DNA of 32,182 nt, taken from the NCBI GenBank assembly GCA_009924135.1, contig RFSE01000052.1, forward strand, positions 1-32,182, given 5' to 3'. Positions within the stretch are counted from its first letter, which is position 1; each line of letters starts with the position of its first letter. Position numbers and translations under genes: made by a program. Positions 8,257 to 15,820 of this stretch are shown here, one piece after another. A model generated the notes under the pieces. It was not told the origin of the DNA, searched no databases, and saw only the letters and a program-made list of their open reading frames with translations. The DNA is from Pseudomonadota bacterium (GTDB taxonomy: Bacteria; Verrucomicrobiota; Verrucomicrobiia; Limisphaerales; SXTU01).

Positions 8257-8340
8257 GGAATGCGGGGTGCGGAATGGGGTATTTGGTCAGGCGGCTGCCA
8301 TCGGCGGATTCCGCATTCCGCATTCCCCACTCCGCATTTC
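8257..8340. repeat. Inverted heptamer hairpin (GGAATGC / GCATTCC)
   Basis: The left arm has GGAATGC, GGGGTGC, GGAATGG, GGTATTT (8257-8284). The right arm has GGATTCC, GCATTCC, GCATTCC, CCACTCC, GCATTTC (8306-8340), all with exact 7-bp period. The arms are reverse complements across a ~21-bp loop. The left arm ends 1 bp before the MFS start codon; the right arm supplies the last ~12 codons of the Nudix frame. Confidence 0.85.
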
Positions 8341-8784
8341 TTCCAGCGCTTTTCGGCAATACCACTTCACGGCGTTGGTCATGGGTGGTTGCAGGGTTTC
8401 CAAGTCCGCTGCGCTGCACCAGCGGATGTCGTGGTGCTCCTCGGTGGCGAGGGTCACGTAGCCGCTGAGAGGCCGCGCCCAGTAGATCATGCCGATGTGT
8501 TCGTGGGTGTCGCTGATGCGGTGGATGTCGAGGAAGCGCGGGGCGATGAGGGCGCGGGTGCCGGGTTCGGTCGTGGGCGGGCGTTCGCCAAAGAGTTCGA
8601 CGTCCAGGCCGCTTTCCTCCTTGGCTTCGCGCAAGGCGGCGATCTCCGGGTCTTCATCGAGTTCGATGTGGCCGCCGAGGGGCAGCCACTTGCCGAGCTT
8701 GCGGTGCAGGATGAGCAGCACCTTCGCCTCGTGGACGACGAAGATGGCGACGGTGAAATCGATTTTGTCATGGATGTGTGCCAT
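8287..8784 (-). CDS. Nudix hydrolase
   Basis: 165 aa from the ATG at 8784 (MAHIHDKIDFTV); an upstream start at 8862 would overlap the parB promoter region and adds no conserved sequence. The Nudix box is complete: G38-x5-E44-x7-R52-E53-x2-E56-E57-x-G59-L60, with the Glu residues that bind metal. The family cleaves nucleoside diphosphates linked to another group; substrate unknown. The C-terminal residues (MRSGECGMRNPPMAAA) are encoded by the heptamer hairpin, so the natural end was probably near KALE and has been replaced or extended. It is divergent from parB with 107 bp between the starts. Confidence 0.9.
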   Translation of the reverse strand: MAHIHDKIDFTVAIFVVHEAKVLLILHRKLGKWLPLGGHIELDEDPEIAALREAKEESGLDVELFGERPPTTEPGTRALIAPRFLDIHRISDTHEHIGMIYWARPLSGYVTLATEEHHDIRWCSAADLETLQPPMTNAVKWYCRKALEEMRSGECGMRNPPMAAA

Positions 8785-8891
8785 GGGGCGCGAAGCGTGT
8801 CGGGGGACGCGCCGGGTGTCAACCGACGTGCGGGTGACTTCCGGGCACTCCTCGCTCGACAAGCCCGCGTGGCTTCCACACTCTCACCGGC

Positions 8892-9905
8892 ATGTCGAAG
8901 CCTGCTTTGGGACGCGGTTTGAGCGCGTTGCTGGGGGGTGGAGCAGCCGCTACGAGGCCCGCTTCCGCCCCTGCGTCCGCGCCTGCGGTTCCCGCCCCGA
9001 AACCCGCCGCGCCGGTTGTGCCCGCTGCGCCTGCTGCGGTGCCAGCGGTGGCGGTGGTTCCCTCTGCCCCCGCTTCGGTGCCGGTGCCGCCCGTGGGAGA
9101 TGTGGTGCAAAAGGTCGCGGTCACGCGGGTGCGGCCCTGTGCCTTCCAGCCCCGCAAGGATTTTGCCGAGGATGCCATTGCCGAGCTGGCCGATTCGATC
9201 AAGGTGCAGGGCATCATCTCCCCGCTCATCGTCCGGGTGCGGGGCGATGGTTTTGAACTCATCGCCGGCGAACGCCGGTGGCGGGCGGCCCAGAAGGCCG
9301 GGTTGACCGAGGTGCCGATCATCGTCCGCGAAGCCGATGACCGGGCGGTGCTGGAACTTGCGCTCATCGAGAATCTGCAGCGCGAGAACCTTAATCCGAT
9401 CGAAGAAGCCCTGGGCTACGCGCAGCTCATCGAGCAGTTCCAGCTCACGCAGGAGACCGCCGCAGTGAAAGTTGGCAAGAGCCGGACTGTGGTGGCGAAT
9501 GCGTTGCGCCTGCTCAAGCTCGCGCCGGAACTGCAAGGTTACCTGCGGCACGGCCAGCTTTCCGTCGGTCATGCGAAAGTGATCCTCGGGTTGACCGGTG
9601 CGCCCGAGCAACGGCTGGCGGCCGAACGGGTGCTCAAGGACGGCCTGAATGTCCGCCAGACGGAGGAGCTGGTTACCCGGCTCCAGCAGTCCAGCACGCA
9701 GGCCCCGACGAAGGCCGCGAGTGGCGGCAAGCCGGCTGCGCCCCGCGACGTGCATGTGGCCAGCCTCGAAAACAAGCTGCAGGAACGCTTCGGCACCAAG
9801 GTCGCGGTGCGTTACCGCAAGGGCAAGGGTGCGGTGGAAATCCGATTTTTCAATGACGACGATCTCGACCGCATTTTGCAAATTGCCGGGGTCAAAGTGG
9901 ATTGA
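8892..9905 (+). CDS. parB: ParB/Spo0J-family chromosome partitioning protein
   Basis: 337 aa. It begins with the typical SKPALGRGLSALLGG, followed by a long Ala/Pro/Val-rich linker (~residues 18-70) longer than usual. The ParB N-terminal domain follows with RKDF, the IxPLIVR segment and GERRWRAA (126-133, CTP-binding box 2). Then come the ENLQRENLNPIEEA segment, a helix-turn-helix region (ETAAVKVGKSRTVVANALRLL) and a C-terminal dimerisation part (KVAVRYRKGKGAVEIRF). It binds parS and loads SMC for chromosome segregation. No parA adjoins it in this window: the upstream neighbour is a divergent Nudix gene. Its stop codon is immediately followed by the first heptamer of the next repeat. Confidence 0.95.
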   Translation: MSKPALGRGLSALLGGGAAATRPASAPASAPAVPAPKPAAPVVPAAPAAVPAVAVVPSAPASVPVPPVGDVVQKVAVTRVRPCAFQPRKDFAEDAIAELADSIKVQGIISPLIVRVRGDGFELIAGERRWRAAQKAGLTEVPIIVREADDRAVLELALIENLQRENLNPIEEALGYAQLIEQFQLTQETAAVKVGKSRTVVANALRLLKLAPELQGYLRHGQLSVGHAKVILGLTGAPEQRLAAERVLKDGLNVRQTEELVTRLQQSSTQAPTKAASGGKPAAPRDVHVASLENKLQERFGTKVAVRYRKGKGAVEIRFFNDDDLDRILQIAGVKVD

Positions 9906-9940
9906 CGTGACACGTGACAGGTGGCAGGTGACAAGGGTTA
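9906..9940 (+). repeat. Left inverted heptamer arm (CGTGACA) after parB
   Basis: CGTGACA, CGTGACA, GGTGGCA, GGTGACA, AGGGTTA in exact 7-bp steps, beginning at the base after the parB stop codon. It is the reverse complement of the array at 10182-10216. Confidence 0.85.
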
Positions 9941-9971
9941 GTCACTGCGCCAAAGTCCAACCGAGTGCAAT

Positions 9972-10175
9972 GTGAGCATGGATGGCAAAGCAAACTTGAA
10001 CGACCGGCTTGAAGAATTTCGCGTCTATCAGGCGGCGCGGCAGTTGTTTGAACCATGTGCTCGTCTTCTGCCCGCCGAAGTCTCCGATCAACGGGTCGCC
10101 GCGCTCAACCAAATCATTGGCGGGCTGACCAAAATCATCCAAACTGGGGAACGCAAACTGTCCGCCAAACGCTGA
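9972..10175 (+). CDS. Very small helical protein within the CGTGACA cassette
   Basis: 67 codons from GTG 9972, or 65 from the ATG at 9978 (MDGKANLNDRLEEF). It is predicted mostly helical and charged (RVYQAARQLFEPCARLL, NQIIGGLTKIIQTGERK). The first helix faintly resembles the start of four-helix-bundle proteins (a short hydrophobic/aromatic helix after a charged lead), but key motifs of that family are absent, so this is weak. It sits alone between inverted heptamer arms, like the four-helix-bundle gene at 26809-27210. It could be a degenerate relative, an unrelated passenger, or a chance frame. Confidence 0.5.
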   Translation: MSMDGKANLNDRLEEFRVYQAARQLFEPCARLLPAEVSDQRVAALNQIIGGLTKIIQTGERKLSAKR

Positions 10176-10181
10176 CGAACC

Positions 10182-10216
10182 AACCCCCTGTTACCCGCCA
10201 CTTGTCACCTGTCACG
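10182..10216 (+). repeat. Right inverted heptamer arm (TGTCACG) before def
   Basis: AACCCCC, TGTTACC, CGCCACT, TGTCACC, TGTCACG in exact 7-bp steps, ending 5 bp before the def ATG. It is the mirror of the arm at 9906-9940, including the final AGGGTTA against AACCCCC. Confidence 0.85.
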
Positions 10217-10221
10217 CTTTC

Positions 10222-10797
10222 ATGAAACTTCCCGTTTGCAAATACGGTGATCCGATTCTGCGCAAGAAAGGCGCGCACGTATCCAAGGTCACCCCGGAAA
10301 TCATCCAGCTCATCGCTGACATGTTCGAGACGATGGAGGCGAACCACGGCGTGGGCCTGGCCGCGCAACAGATCGGGCAGGCGCTGCAACTCACGGTCAT
10401 CGACATCCGCCCCATCGAGGACCGGCCCTCCACGCTCGAACTGGACGGCCAGCCGGCTGACCCCAAATCGATCATGCCCTTGGTGCTGCTCAATCCGGTC
10501 GTGAAGCCCGTCGGAGAAAAAGTGGCCGGCAGCGAAGGGTGCCTCAGTTTTCCGAAGCTCTACGGCGAGATCGAGCGCCCTGAATCCGTGGACGTGACCG
10601 CAACCAACGAAAAGGGGGAGCACCTGGCCTTCCGCTGTGGCGGCCTGCTGGCGCGTTGCGTGCAACACGAGACTGACCACCTCAACGGCATCCTCTTCAT
10701 CGACCGCATGGACCGGCAGACGAAGGAGGAACTGAAGCCCGATTTGGAAGACTTGCAGGCGGCGACGAAGGCGGCGTTGAAGAAGGCGAAGAAGTGA
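10222..10797 (+). CDS. def: Peptide deformylase
   Basis: 191 aa. All three deformylase motifs are present: GVGLAAQQ (43-50), EGCLS (105-109) and QHETDH (148-153). By family knowledge C107, H149 and H153 bind the Fe/Zn ion and E150 is catalytic. It removes the formyl group from the N-terminal Met of new proteins in the cytoplasm. The insert around residues 65-82 (EDRPSTLELDGQPADP) and the Lys/Ala-rich tail are normal for this class. No fmt gene follows, unlike many bacteria. The ATG lies 5 bp after a heptamer array, and its stop codon lies 3 bp before another, so the gene is enclosed by repeats. Confidence 0.96.
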   Translation: MKLPVCKYGDPILRKKGAHVSKVTPEIIQLIADMFETMEANHGVGLAAQQIGQALQLTVIDIRPIEDRPSTLELDGQPADPKSIMPLVLLNPVVKPVGEKVAGSEGCLSFPKLYGEIERPESVDVTATNEKGEHLAFRCGGLLARCVQHETDHLNGILFIDRMDRQTKEELKPDLEDLQAATKAALKKAKK

Positions 10798-10800
10798 GAA

Positions 10801-10895
10801 GCGGTTAGCGGTTAGCGGTTAGCGGTTAGCGGTTAGCGGTTAGCTATCCACGGCGGCTTTCAGCTGATGGCTAAATGCTAAAGGCTAATCGCTAC
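10801..10895. repeat. Inverted heptamer hairpin (GCGGTTA x6 / NNGCTAA x4)
   Basis: Six perfect copies of GCGGTTA (10801-10842), a 25-bp loop, then TGGCTAA, ATGCTAA, AGGCTAA, TCGCTAC (10868-10895). In phase TTAGCGG, the left arm pairs with the right. The hairpin fills the gap between the def stop (10797) and the heme-protein stop (10896), so it is also placed where a bidirectional terminator could be, but no T-run follows. Confidence 0.9.
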
Positions 10896-13800
10896 TTACT
10901 TTCCCCGCCTCACGGGCATTAGCCACTGTTCGCCATTCTGCGCTTGGAGGAACGCCAGCAGGTCCAAAAGTTCGTCCTTCGACAATCCTGCGGCCAGGCC
11001 TTCGGGCATGATGGACACGGTGCCGGGTTTGATGCTCTTGATGTCAGTACGGGGGATGCGTTGTTCCAGCACGGCGTTGAGTTTCACCACCACGGCGGTG
11101 CTGTCTTCGCGCACGATGTTGCCGGTGATCACATCATCCTTGGTCTCCACGCGCATCGGTTCGTAACCGGGGACGAAACTCGCGCTCGGGAAGACGATGG
11201 CTTCCAGGATGTCCCGCCCGGAACGGATCGCGCCGATAGAGGTCAGGTCCGGCCCGAGCGTGCCGCCTTCGCGGCCGATGGCGTGGCAGGCGGAGCACTG
11301 TGACTTTTGGCTGTAAAACACAGCGCGCCCCCGGCCGACGTCGCCGCCGGAGAGGAGCGGTTCAAGTTCCGCGAGCCGTTTGATGCGTTCAGCCTGCCGT
11401 GCTTCGATGCGTCCGATCAGGGGCTTGGCCGCGGTTTGAACGGCCTCGGGATAGCTCGCCAGCAACTCTCCTAGCTGGCCGGTGCTGAGAATTTCGGTGG
11501 CGGCCTCGTTGGCGGTCAAGGCCGCGACCAGGGCCTGGCCGGCTGGCTCGCTTTTACCCCCGCGAAACGCCTCGGCCAGGGAAAGCAAGGTGACGCTTTC
11601 AGCCTTGGTGAGCTGACGCGATGCCAGCGAGTTCAATTGGGGTTCACTCAACTTCGACTTGCCCAGGATCTGCGCTGCGGCACTGCGGACGGAATATTCC
11701 GGCGCCACCAGTGAGTCAGTCAGGAAGGCGAAATGGTTGGTTTCCAATTGAGTGCTGCGGGCGGCGAGCGCGCCGATGGCTCCGAGCCGGACGGTGTTCA
11801 ATTCCCGGTCGTAACTGGCAAACCGGCGGAGCAGGGGATCGAAGTCGGCCAAGCCCCGGGCGCGGATGAGCGCCAGGGCGCGCAGGCGGAGCGTTGGATT
11901 CTGGCCGTCCAGCAGCAGACCAAGCACTTGAATCCACGGGCTGGGGAACTTTTTGACCGGGCTGCGTTCCATCAGGTCCAACAGGAAGAGCCGCCGCTCC
12001 TCCTTGGCCAGCGGGCTGTTGAGGACCTCGGCCACGACGCTTTGTACGGCAGCATCCTCGGCGAAGTTCTGAAGCGTTTCTCGCAGGAGCTGCTCTTCGG
12101 CGGCATCCCAGCCATCCGTCCGCAAGCGGGAGGCCAGATAGTCCCGCACGCCGGTGCCCCAGTCGCTGTGGCGGCTGAAGACCCACAGCGCGGTGCGGCG
12201 CAGGTCAGCATCCTTGCTGCGCAACAGGGGCGTGACGTGGCCCATCACGAGCTGGCTCGGCTCCATCTGGTCAAACGCGATGAGCGCGGCCTTCGCACTG
12301 CGCGGGGGCAGGGTTGGAAGCTGGTCGGTCGAGCTGCCGATGTTCTGGTTGGTCATGCGCGAGAAGTTCTGGATCAGCGCATAGGTGATGGCGTGCTCCT
12401 CGAAACGGTCGGCGGCGCGCGCGGCGGCGGTGACGAGCGGGCCGTTGCTGCGCTTCTCGCCGATGCGGCCCAGGGCGGTGGCGGCTTCGCGGCGGACCGG
12501 AGCCTGATCCCGCGCGAGAAGCTTGTGCAAGGCGTCGAGCGCATCCCGGTCGCCGGCCAGCCCGACCGCCTGCGCTGCGGCGATGCGGACTTCGAGGGCG
12601 CTGTCTTCCAAGGCCGCGCGGACTGCGGCCTGACCTTTCGCCGTATCGGCGCGGAAGAGGGTCCACACGGCGGCACACTTGGCATCCGCACTGGCGGACT
12701 TCCGGCGCAACTCCGCCACCGGGCCGACGGCCGCGTCGTCCATGGTAGCGAGGATGGACACGGCTCGATCCACGACCACCGGGCGCGGATCTTCGAGCAG
12801 CTTCGCCAGGGCGGCCGGGTTCATTTGTTTCCAGTTCAGCGATTTGCCCCGGGGATCGTTGACCTTGGGGGCATCGGTGCGGCGGACGCGGTAGATGCCG
12901 CCCTTGAACTCCGGCCGGCTGATGCGCGATAGCGGGCACTGGTCCACGTACCAGCCGCCGGTGTCTACCACCAGCAGGCTGCCGTCGGCGTCTTCCAGCA
13001 CGTCACAAGGATGGAAATTCGGATCGCTGGAAACCAGGAAGTCCGAGTCTTCCGTGGTGAACGTGGCTCCGTGGCGCGTCATGATGTGGCGCTGGACGCG
13101 GTGCGGATTGAACTGCGCGCTGAACAAGTTACCGCGAAACTCCGGGCCGAAGCTGGTGCTCCGGTATCCGGCAAGGCCCGCCGGGGCGATGCGCGCGAAC
13201 TTCGTCATCGGTGGCATGAGATCGCCGGTGAGCTTGAACTCGGCCACGCTCTCGTGCCACTTGCTGTACACGCCGCCATGCAGGAAGTGCATGAGCGCAT
13301 CACGCTGGCCGTGCTGCGGGTTCACGAAGTAAGTCATCGTGCCGATCATCTCGCCGGCCGGAGTCCAGACCACTTCAACCGGATTGTCGAAGCCGCCGCC
13401 CGCAAACGACTGGAGCTGCGAGCCATCCGGGCGCATGCGCCAGATGCGGGCAGCGAGACCTTTCAGGTTCGTTCCTTCCTTCGTGTTGATGTCGAAACCG
13501 TGCCGGCCATCCGTCAAATACAACCAGCCATCGGGTCCGAGAAACGGCCCGTGCAGGCTCGCCGTGCCCCGCACATTCCACCCGCTCAAGAGCACGGTGC
13601 GCGAGTCGGCCTGCCCGTCGCCATCCAGATCATCGAAGCGCAGCAGTTCGGGCGGAGACGCCACGAACAGCGCCCCGTCGTGCCACAGCACGCCCATGGG
13701 GATGCCGACGCGTTCCACGAAAATCGTGCTTTTGTCGTAAACCCCGTCGCCATCCGTGTCCTCCAACATGCGGATGCGGCACTCAGGGGTCTGCGACATC

Positions 13801-14051
13801 GCGAGCCCCCGGATGTTCTTCCCGGAGGATTCGGCGAGGAAGAGGCGGCCCCGTTCATCCAGGGCGGCAAACATCGCGTACGGTGCGAGTTCCGGTCCGG
13901 CGGCCAGTTCGACGGTAAAGCCCTCCGGCACCCGCAAGGCGGCCAGCCCGGTGAGGGGTATCGGGGCCCGGCCGAGTGCCGGGGTGAGGACTGCGCCCGC
14001 CAACAGGGCGGCGGCCAGGAGAAAACGGATGGCAAGCTTGACGGCTTTCAC
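10896..14051 (-). CDS. PVC-type membrane-bound dehydrogenase/HEAT/CxxCH heme protein
   Basis: 1051 aa. A signal peptide (MKAVKLAIRFLLAAALLAGA) leads into an N-terminal beta-propeller-like dehydrogenase domain of the Pirellula/Verrucomicrobium type (about 30-390; note PEGFTVELAAGPELA, LFLAESSGKN, DTDGDGVYDKSTIF). HEAT-like helical repeats follow (about 410-620, e.g. DALDALHKLLARDQAPVRREAATALGR). The C-terminus has one c-type heme site, C919-SA-C922-H923, with GPDLTSIG after it. Such proteins are periplasmic and are thought to oxidise sugars or alcohols and pass electrons to cytochromes; the substrate is unknown. Being downstream of pyrG and a sulfatase on the same strand (48 bp from pyrG), it may be co-transcribed. 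Confidence 0.92.
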   Translation of the reverse strand: MKAVKLAIRFLLAAALLAGAVLTPALGRAPIPLTGLAALRVPEGFTVELAAGPELAPYAMFAALDERGRLFLAESSGKNIRGLAMSQTPECRIRMLEDTDGDGVYDKSTIFVERVGIPMGVLWHDGALFVASPPELLRFDDLDGDGQADSRTVLLSGWNVRGTASLHGPFLGPDGWLYLTDGRHGFDINTKEGTNLKGLAARIWRMRPDGSQLQSFAGGGFDNPVEVVWTPAGEMIGTMTYFVNPQHGQRDALMHFLHGGVYSKWHESVAEFKLTGDLMPPMTKFARIAPAGLAGYRSTSFGPEFRGNLFSAQFNPHRVQRHIMTRHGATFTTEDSDFLVSSDPNFHPCDVLEDADGSLLVVDTGGWYVDQCPLSRISRPEFKGGIYRVRRTDAPKVNDPRGKSLNWKQMNPAALAKLLEDPRPVVVDRAVSILATMDDAAVGPVAELRRKSASADAKCAAVWTLFRADTAKGQAAVRAALEDSALEVRIAAAQAVGLAGDRDALDALHKLLARDQAPVRREAATALGRIGEKRSNGPLVTAAARAADRFEEHAITYALIQNFSRMTNQNIGSSTDQLPTLPPRSAKAALIAFDQMEPSQLVMGHVTPLLRSKDADLRRTALWVFSRHSDWGTGVRDYLASRLRTDGWDAAEEQLLRETLQNFAEDAAVQSVVAEVLNSPLAKEERRLFLLDLMERSPVKKFPSPWIQVLGLLLDGQNPTLRLRALALIRARGLADFDPLLRRFASYDRELNTVRLGAIGALAARSTQLETNHFAFLTDSLVAPEYSVRSAAAQILGKSKLSEPQLNSLASRQLTKAESVTLLSLAEAFRGGKSEPAGQALVAALTANEAATEILSTGQLGELLASYPEAVQTAAKPLIGRIEARQAERIKRLAELEPLLSGGDVGRGRAVFYSQKSQCSACHAIGREGGTLGPDLTSIGAIRSGRDILEAIVFPSASFVPGYEPMRVETKDDVITGNIVREDSTAVVVKLNAVLEQRIPRTDIKSIKPGTVSIMPEGLAAGLSKDELLDLLAFLQAQNGEQWLMPVRRGK

Positions 14052-14099
14052 GCGCGGAGAATAACAGCCCGCGCACGAATTGCCATAGCGGAACCGCGC

Positions 14100-15713
14100 C
14101 TACAGCGACTTGTTGTGCATCCGCTGATGGGCGGCGGCGATGAAGCCGCGGAAGAGCGGGTGCGGCGCGTTGGGCTTGCTGAGGAACTCAGGGTGGGACT
14201 GCGTGGCGAGATAGAAGGGATGGTCAGGCAGTTCGATCATTTCGACGAGCTTCCCGTCCGTCGAGGTGCCCGCGAAGGCAAAACCCGCCGCTGCGTAACG
14301 GTCCCGATACGCGTTGTTGAACTCGTAGCGGTGCCGATGGCGCTCGTTTACAACGAACGCGCCGTAGAGTTGCTGGGCCTTGCTGCCCATCGTGAGCTGG
14401 CAGGGCTGTGAGCCGAGCCGCATCGTACCGCCCTTCTTGGTCACCTTCCGTTGCTCATCCAGCAGGGCAATGACCGGGTGCGGTGTGGCGGCATCGAATT
14501 CGGTCGAGTGCGCACCTTTCAGGCCGAGGACGTTGCGGCCAAATTCGATCGTGGCGATCTGCATGCCCAGGCACAGCCCGAGGTAGGGAATCTTGTGTTC
14601 GCGGGCGTACTTGGCCGCGATGATCTTGCCCTCGATGCCGCGTTCGCCGAAGCCGCCGGGAACCAGGATGCCGCCAACGCCTTTGAGGATCTTTTCCGGA
14701 CCGAACTTCTCGATGTCCTCGGCGTCGAGCTTTTCAATTTCCACGCCGCAATCGTTGGCCACGCCCCCGTGGATGACGGCCTCATAGACCGATTTGTAGG
14801 CGTCCTGCAGTTCGATGTATTTGCCGACGACGGCGATGCGGACGCGGTGCTGCGGGGCGATGAGCTTGCGGATGATCTCCTGCCAGTGCGTCATGTTCGC
14901 CTGCGGGACGGTCAGGTTCAACACGCGGCAGACGAGGTCGTCCAGGCGCTCGCGTTGCAGCATGAGCGGCACTTCGTAAATGGAGTGGTCCACGTCCTTG
15001 TGCTCGACGACGGCCTCGAAGGGGACACTGCAAAACATGGCCATTTTCTGGCGGAGTTCCTTGTCGAGGGACTTCTCACAGCGGCAGACGAGGATGTGCG
15101 GGCTGATGCCGATCTCGCGCAGCTTGGCAACGCTCTGCTGGGTGGGCTTGGTCTTGAGTTCTCCGGCCGCCTTGATGAAGGGCACGTAGGTGACGTGGAT
15201 GAAGCACACGTTGTGCTGTCCGACTTCCTGGCCGAACTCACGGATGGCCTCGAGGAACGGCAGCCCCTCAATGTCGCCGGTCGTGCCGCCGACCTCGGTG
15301 ATGATGACATCCACCTTCGCGTCGTCGGCCAGCACCTGGATGCGGCGCTGGATTTCGTCGGTGACGTGGGGGATGACCTGGACGGTCTTGCCGAGGTACT
15401 TGCCGGCGCGTTCGTTGTCGAGCACCTGCTGATAGACCTGGCCGCTGGTGGTGTTGTTCTTGCGGGTGAGCTTGGTGCTGGTGAACCGCTCGTAGTGGCC
15501 GAGGTCGAGGTCCGTCTCCGCGCCATCGTCGAGCACATAAACCTCGCCGTGCTGGTAGGGCGACATGGTGCCGGGATCGAGGTTCAGGTAAGGGTCGAAC
15601 TTTTGGAGCGCGACCTTCAGCCCGCGGTTCTCGAGCAACGTGCCCAGCGCGGCGGCGGTGAGCCCTTTGCCCAGGGAACTGACCACGCCGCCGGTGACGA
15701 AAATGTATTTCAT
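14100..15713 (-). CDS. pyrG: CTP synthase
   Basis: 537 aa from the ATG at 15713 ([18 protein letters not shown]); an upstream extension to 15791 is not conserved. The N-terminal synthetase domain has the P-loop-like [10 protein letters not shown] and the segment [19 protein letters not shown]. The class I glutamine amidotransferase domain has nucleophile C381 (LGLCLGMQ) and the H507/E509 pair (SHPEF). It makes CTP from UTP with ATP and glutamine, in the cytoplasm. Length is that of the family (~540). It lies between a sulfatase and the heme protein on the same strand, an unusual neighbourhood with no link to nucleotide metabolism. Confidence 0.97.
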   Translation of the reverse strand: MKYIFVTGGVVSSLGKGLTAAALGTLLENRGLKVALQKFDPYLNLDPGTMSPYQHGEVYVLDDGAETDLDLGHYERFTSTKLTRKNNTTSGQVYQQVLDNERAGKYLGKTVQVIPHVTDEIQRRIQVLADDAKVDVIITEVGGTTGDIEGLPFLEAIREFGQEVGQHNVCFIHVTYVPFIKAAGELKTKPTQQSVAKLREIGISPHILVCRCEKSLDKELRQKMAMFCSVPFEAVVEHKDVDHSIYEVPLMLQRERLDDLVCRVLNLTVPQANMTHWQEIIRKLIAPQHRVRIAVVGKYIELQDAYKSVYEAVIHGGVANDCGVEIEKLDAEDIEKFGPEKILKGVGGILVPGGFGERGIEGKIIAAKYAREHKIPYLGLCLGMQIATIEFGRNVLGLKGAHSTEFDAATPHPVIALLDEQRKVTKKGGTMRLGSQPCQLTMGSKAQQLYGAFVVNERHRHRYEFNNAYRDRYAAAGFAFAGTSTDGKLVEMIELPDHPFYLATQSHPEFLSKPNAPHPLFRGFIAAAHQRMHNKSL

Positions 15714-15820
15714 AAAAACGCAACGGCGGACGCTGCAACAGTTGAACGTCCGCCGGGGCGGAACTTTAAGAAGCCGCTCCGCGCCGGGCAATGGTTAAAA
15801 CGGAGAATCTCCAGCCGCCG

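Noticed and set aside
7089-8330. Longer MFS start at 8330
   Set aside because: The additional 25 residues are encoded by the heptamer array and overlap the Nudix gene's end; the ATG at 8255 fits the first membrane helix.
9906-9925. Possible parS site near parB (CACGTG core inside GACACGTGACA)
   Set aside because: It differs from the usual GTTTCACGTGAAAC at several positions and is fully explained by the CGTGACA heptamer array.
11733-12932. Long plus-strand frames opposite the heme protein, pyrG and sulfatase genes
   Set aside because: They are antisense shadows of high-GC genes with strong coding evidence, with Arg/Gly/Ala-rich low-complexity translations.
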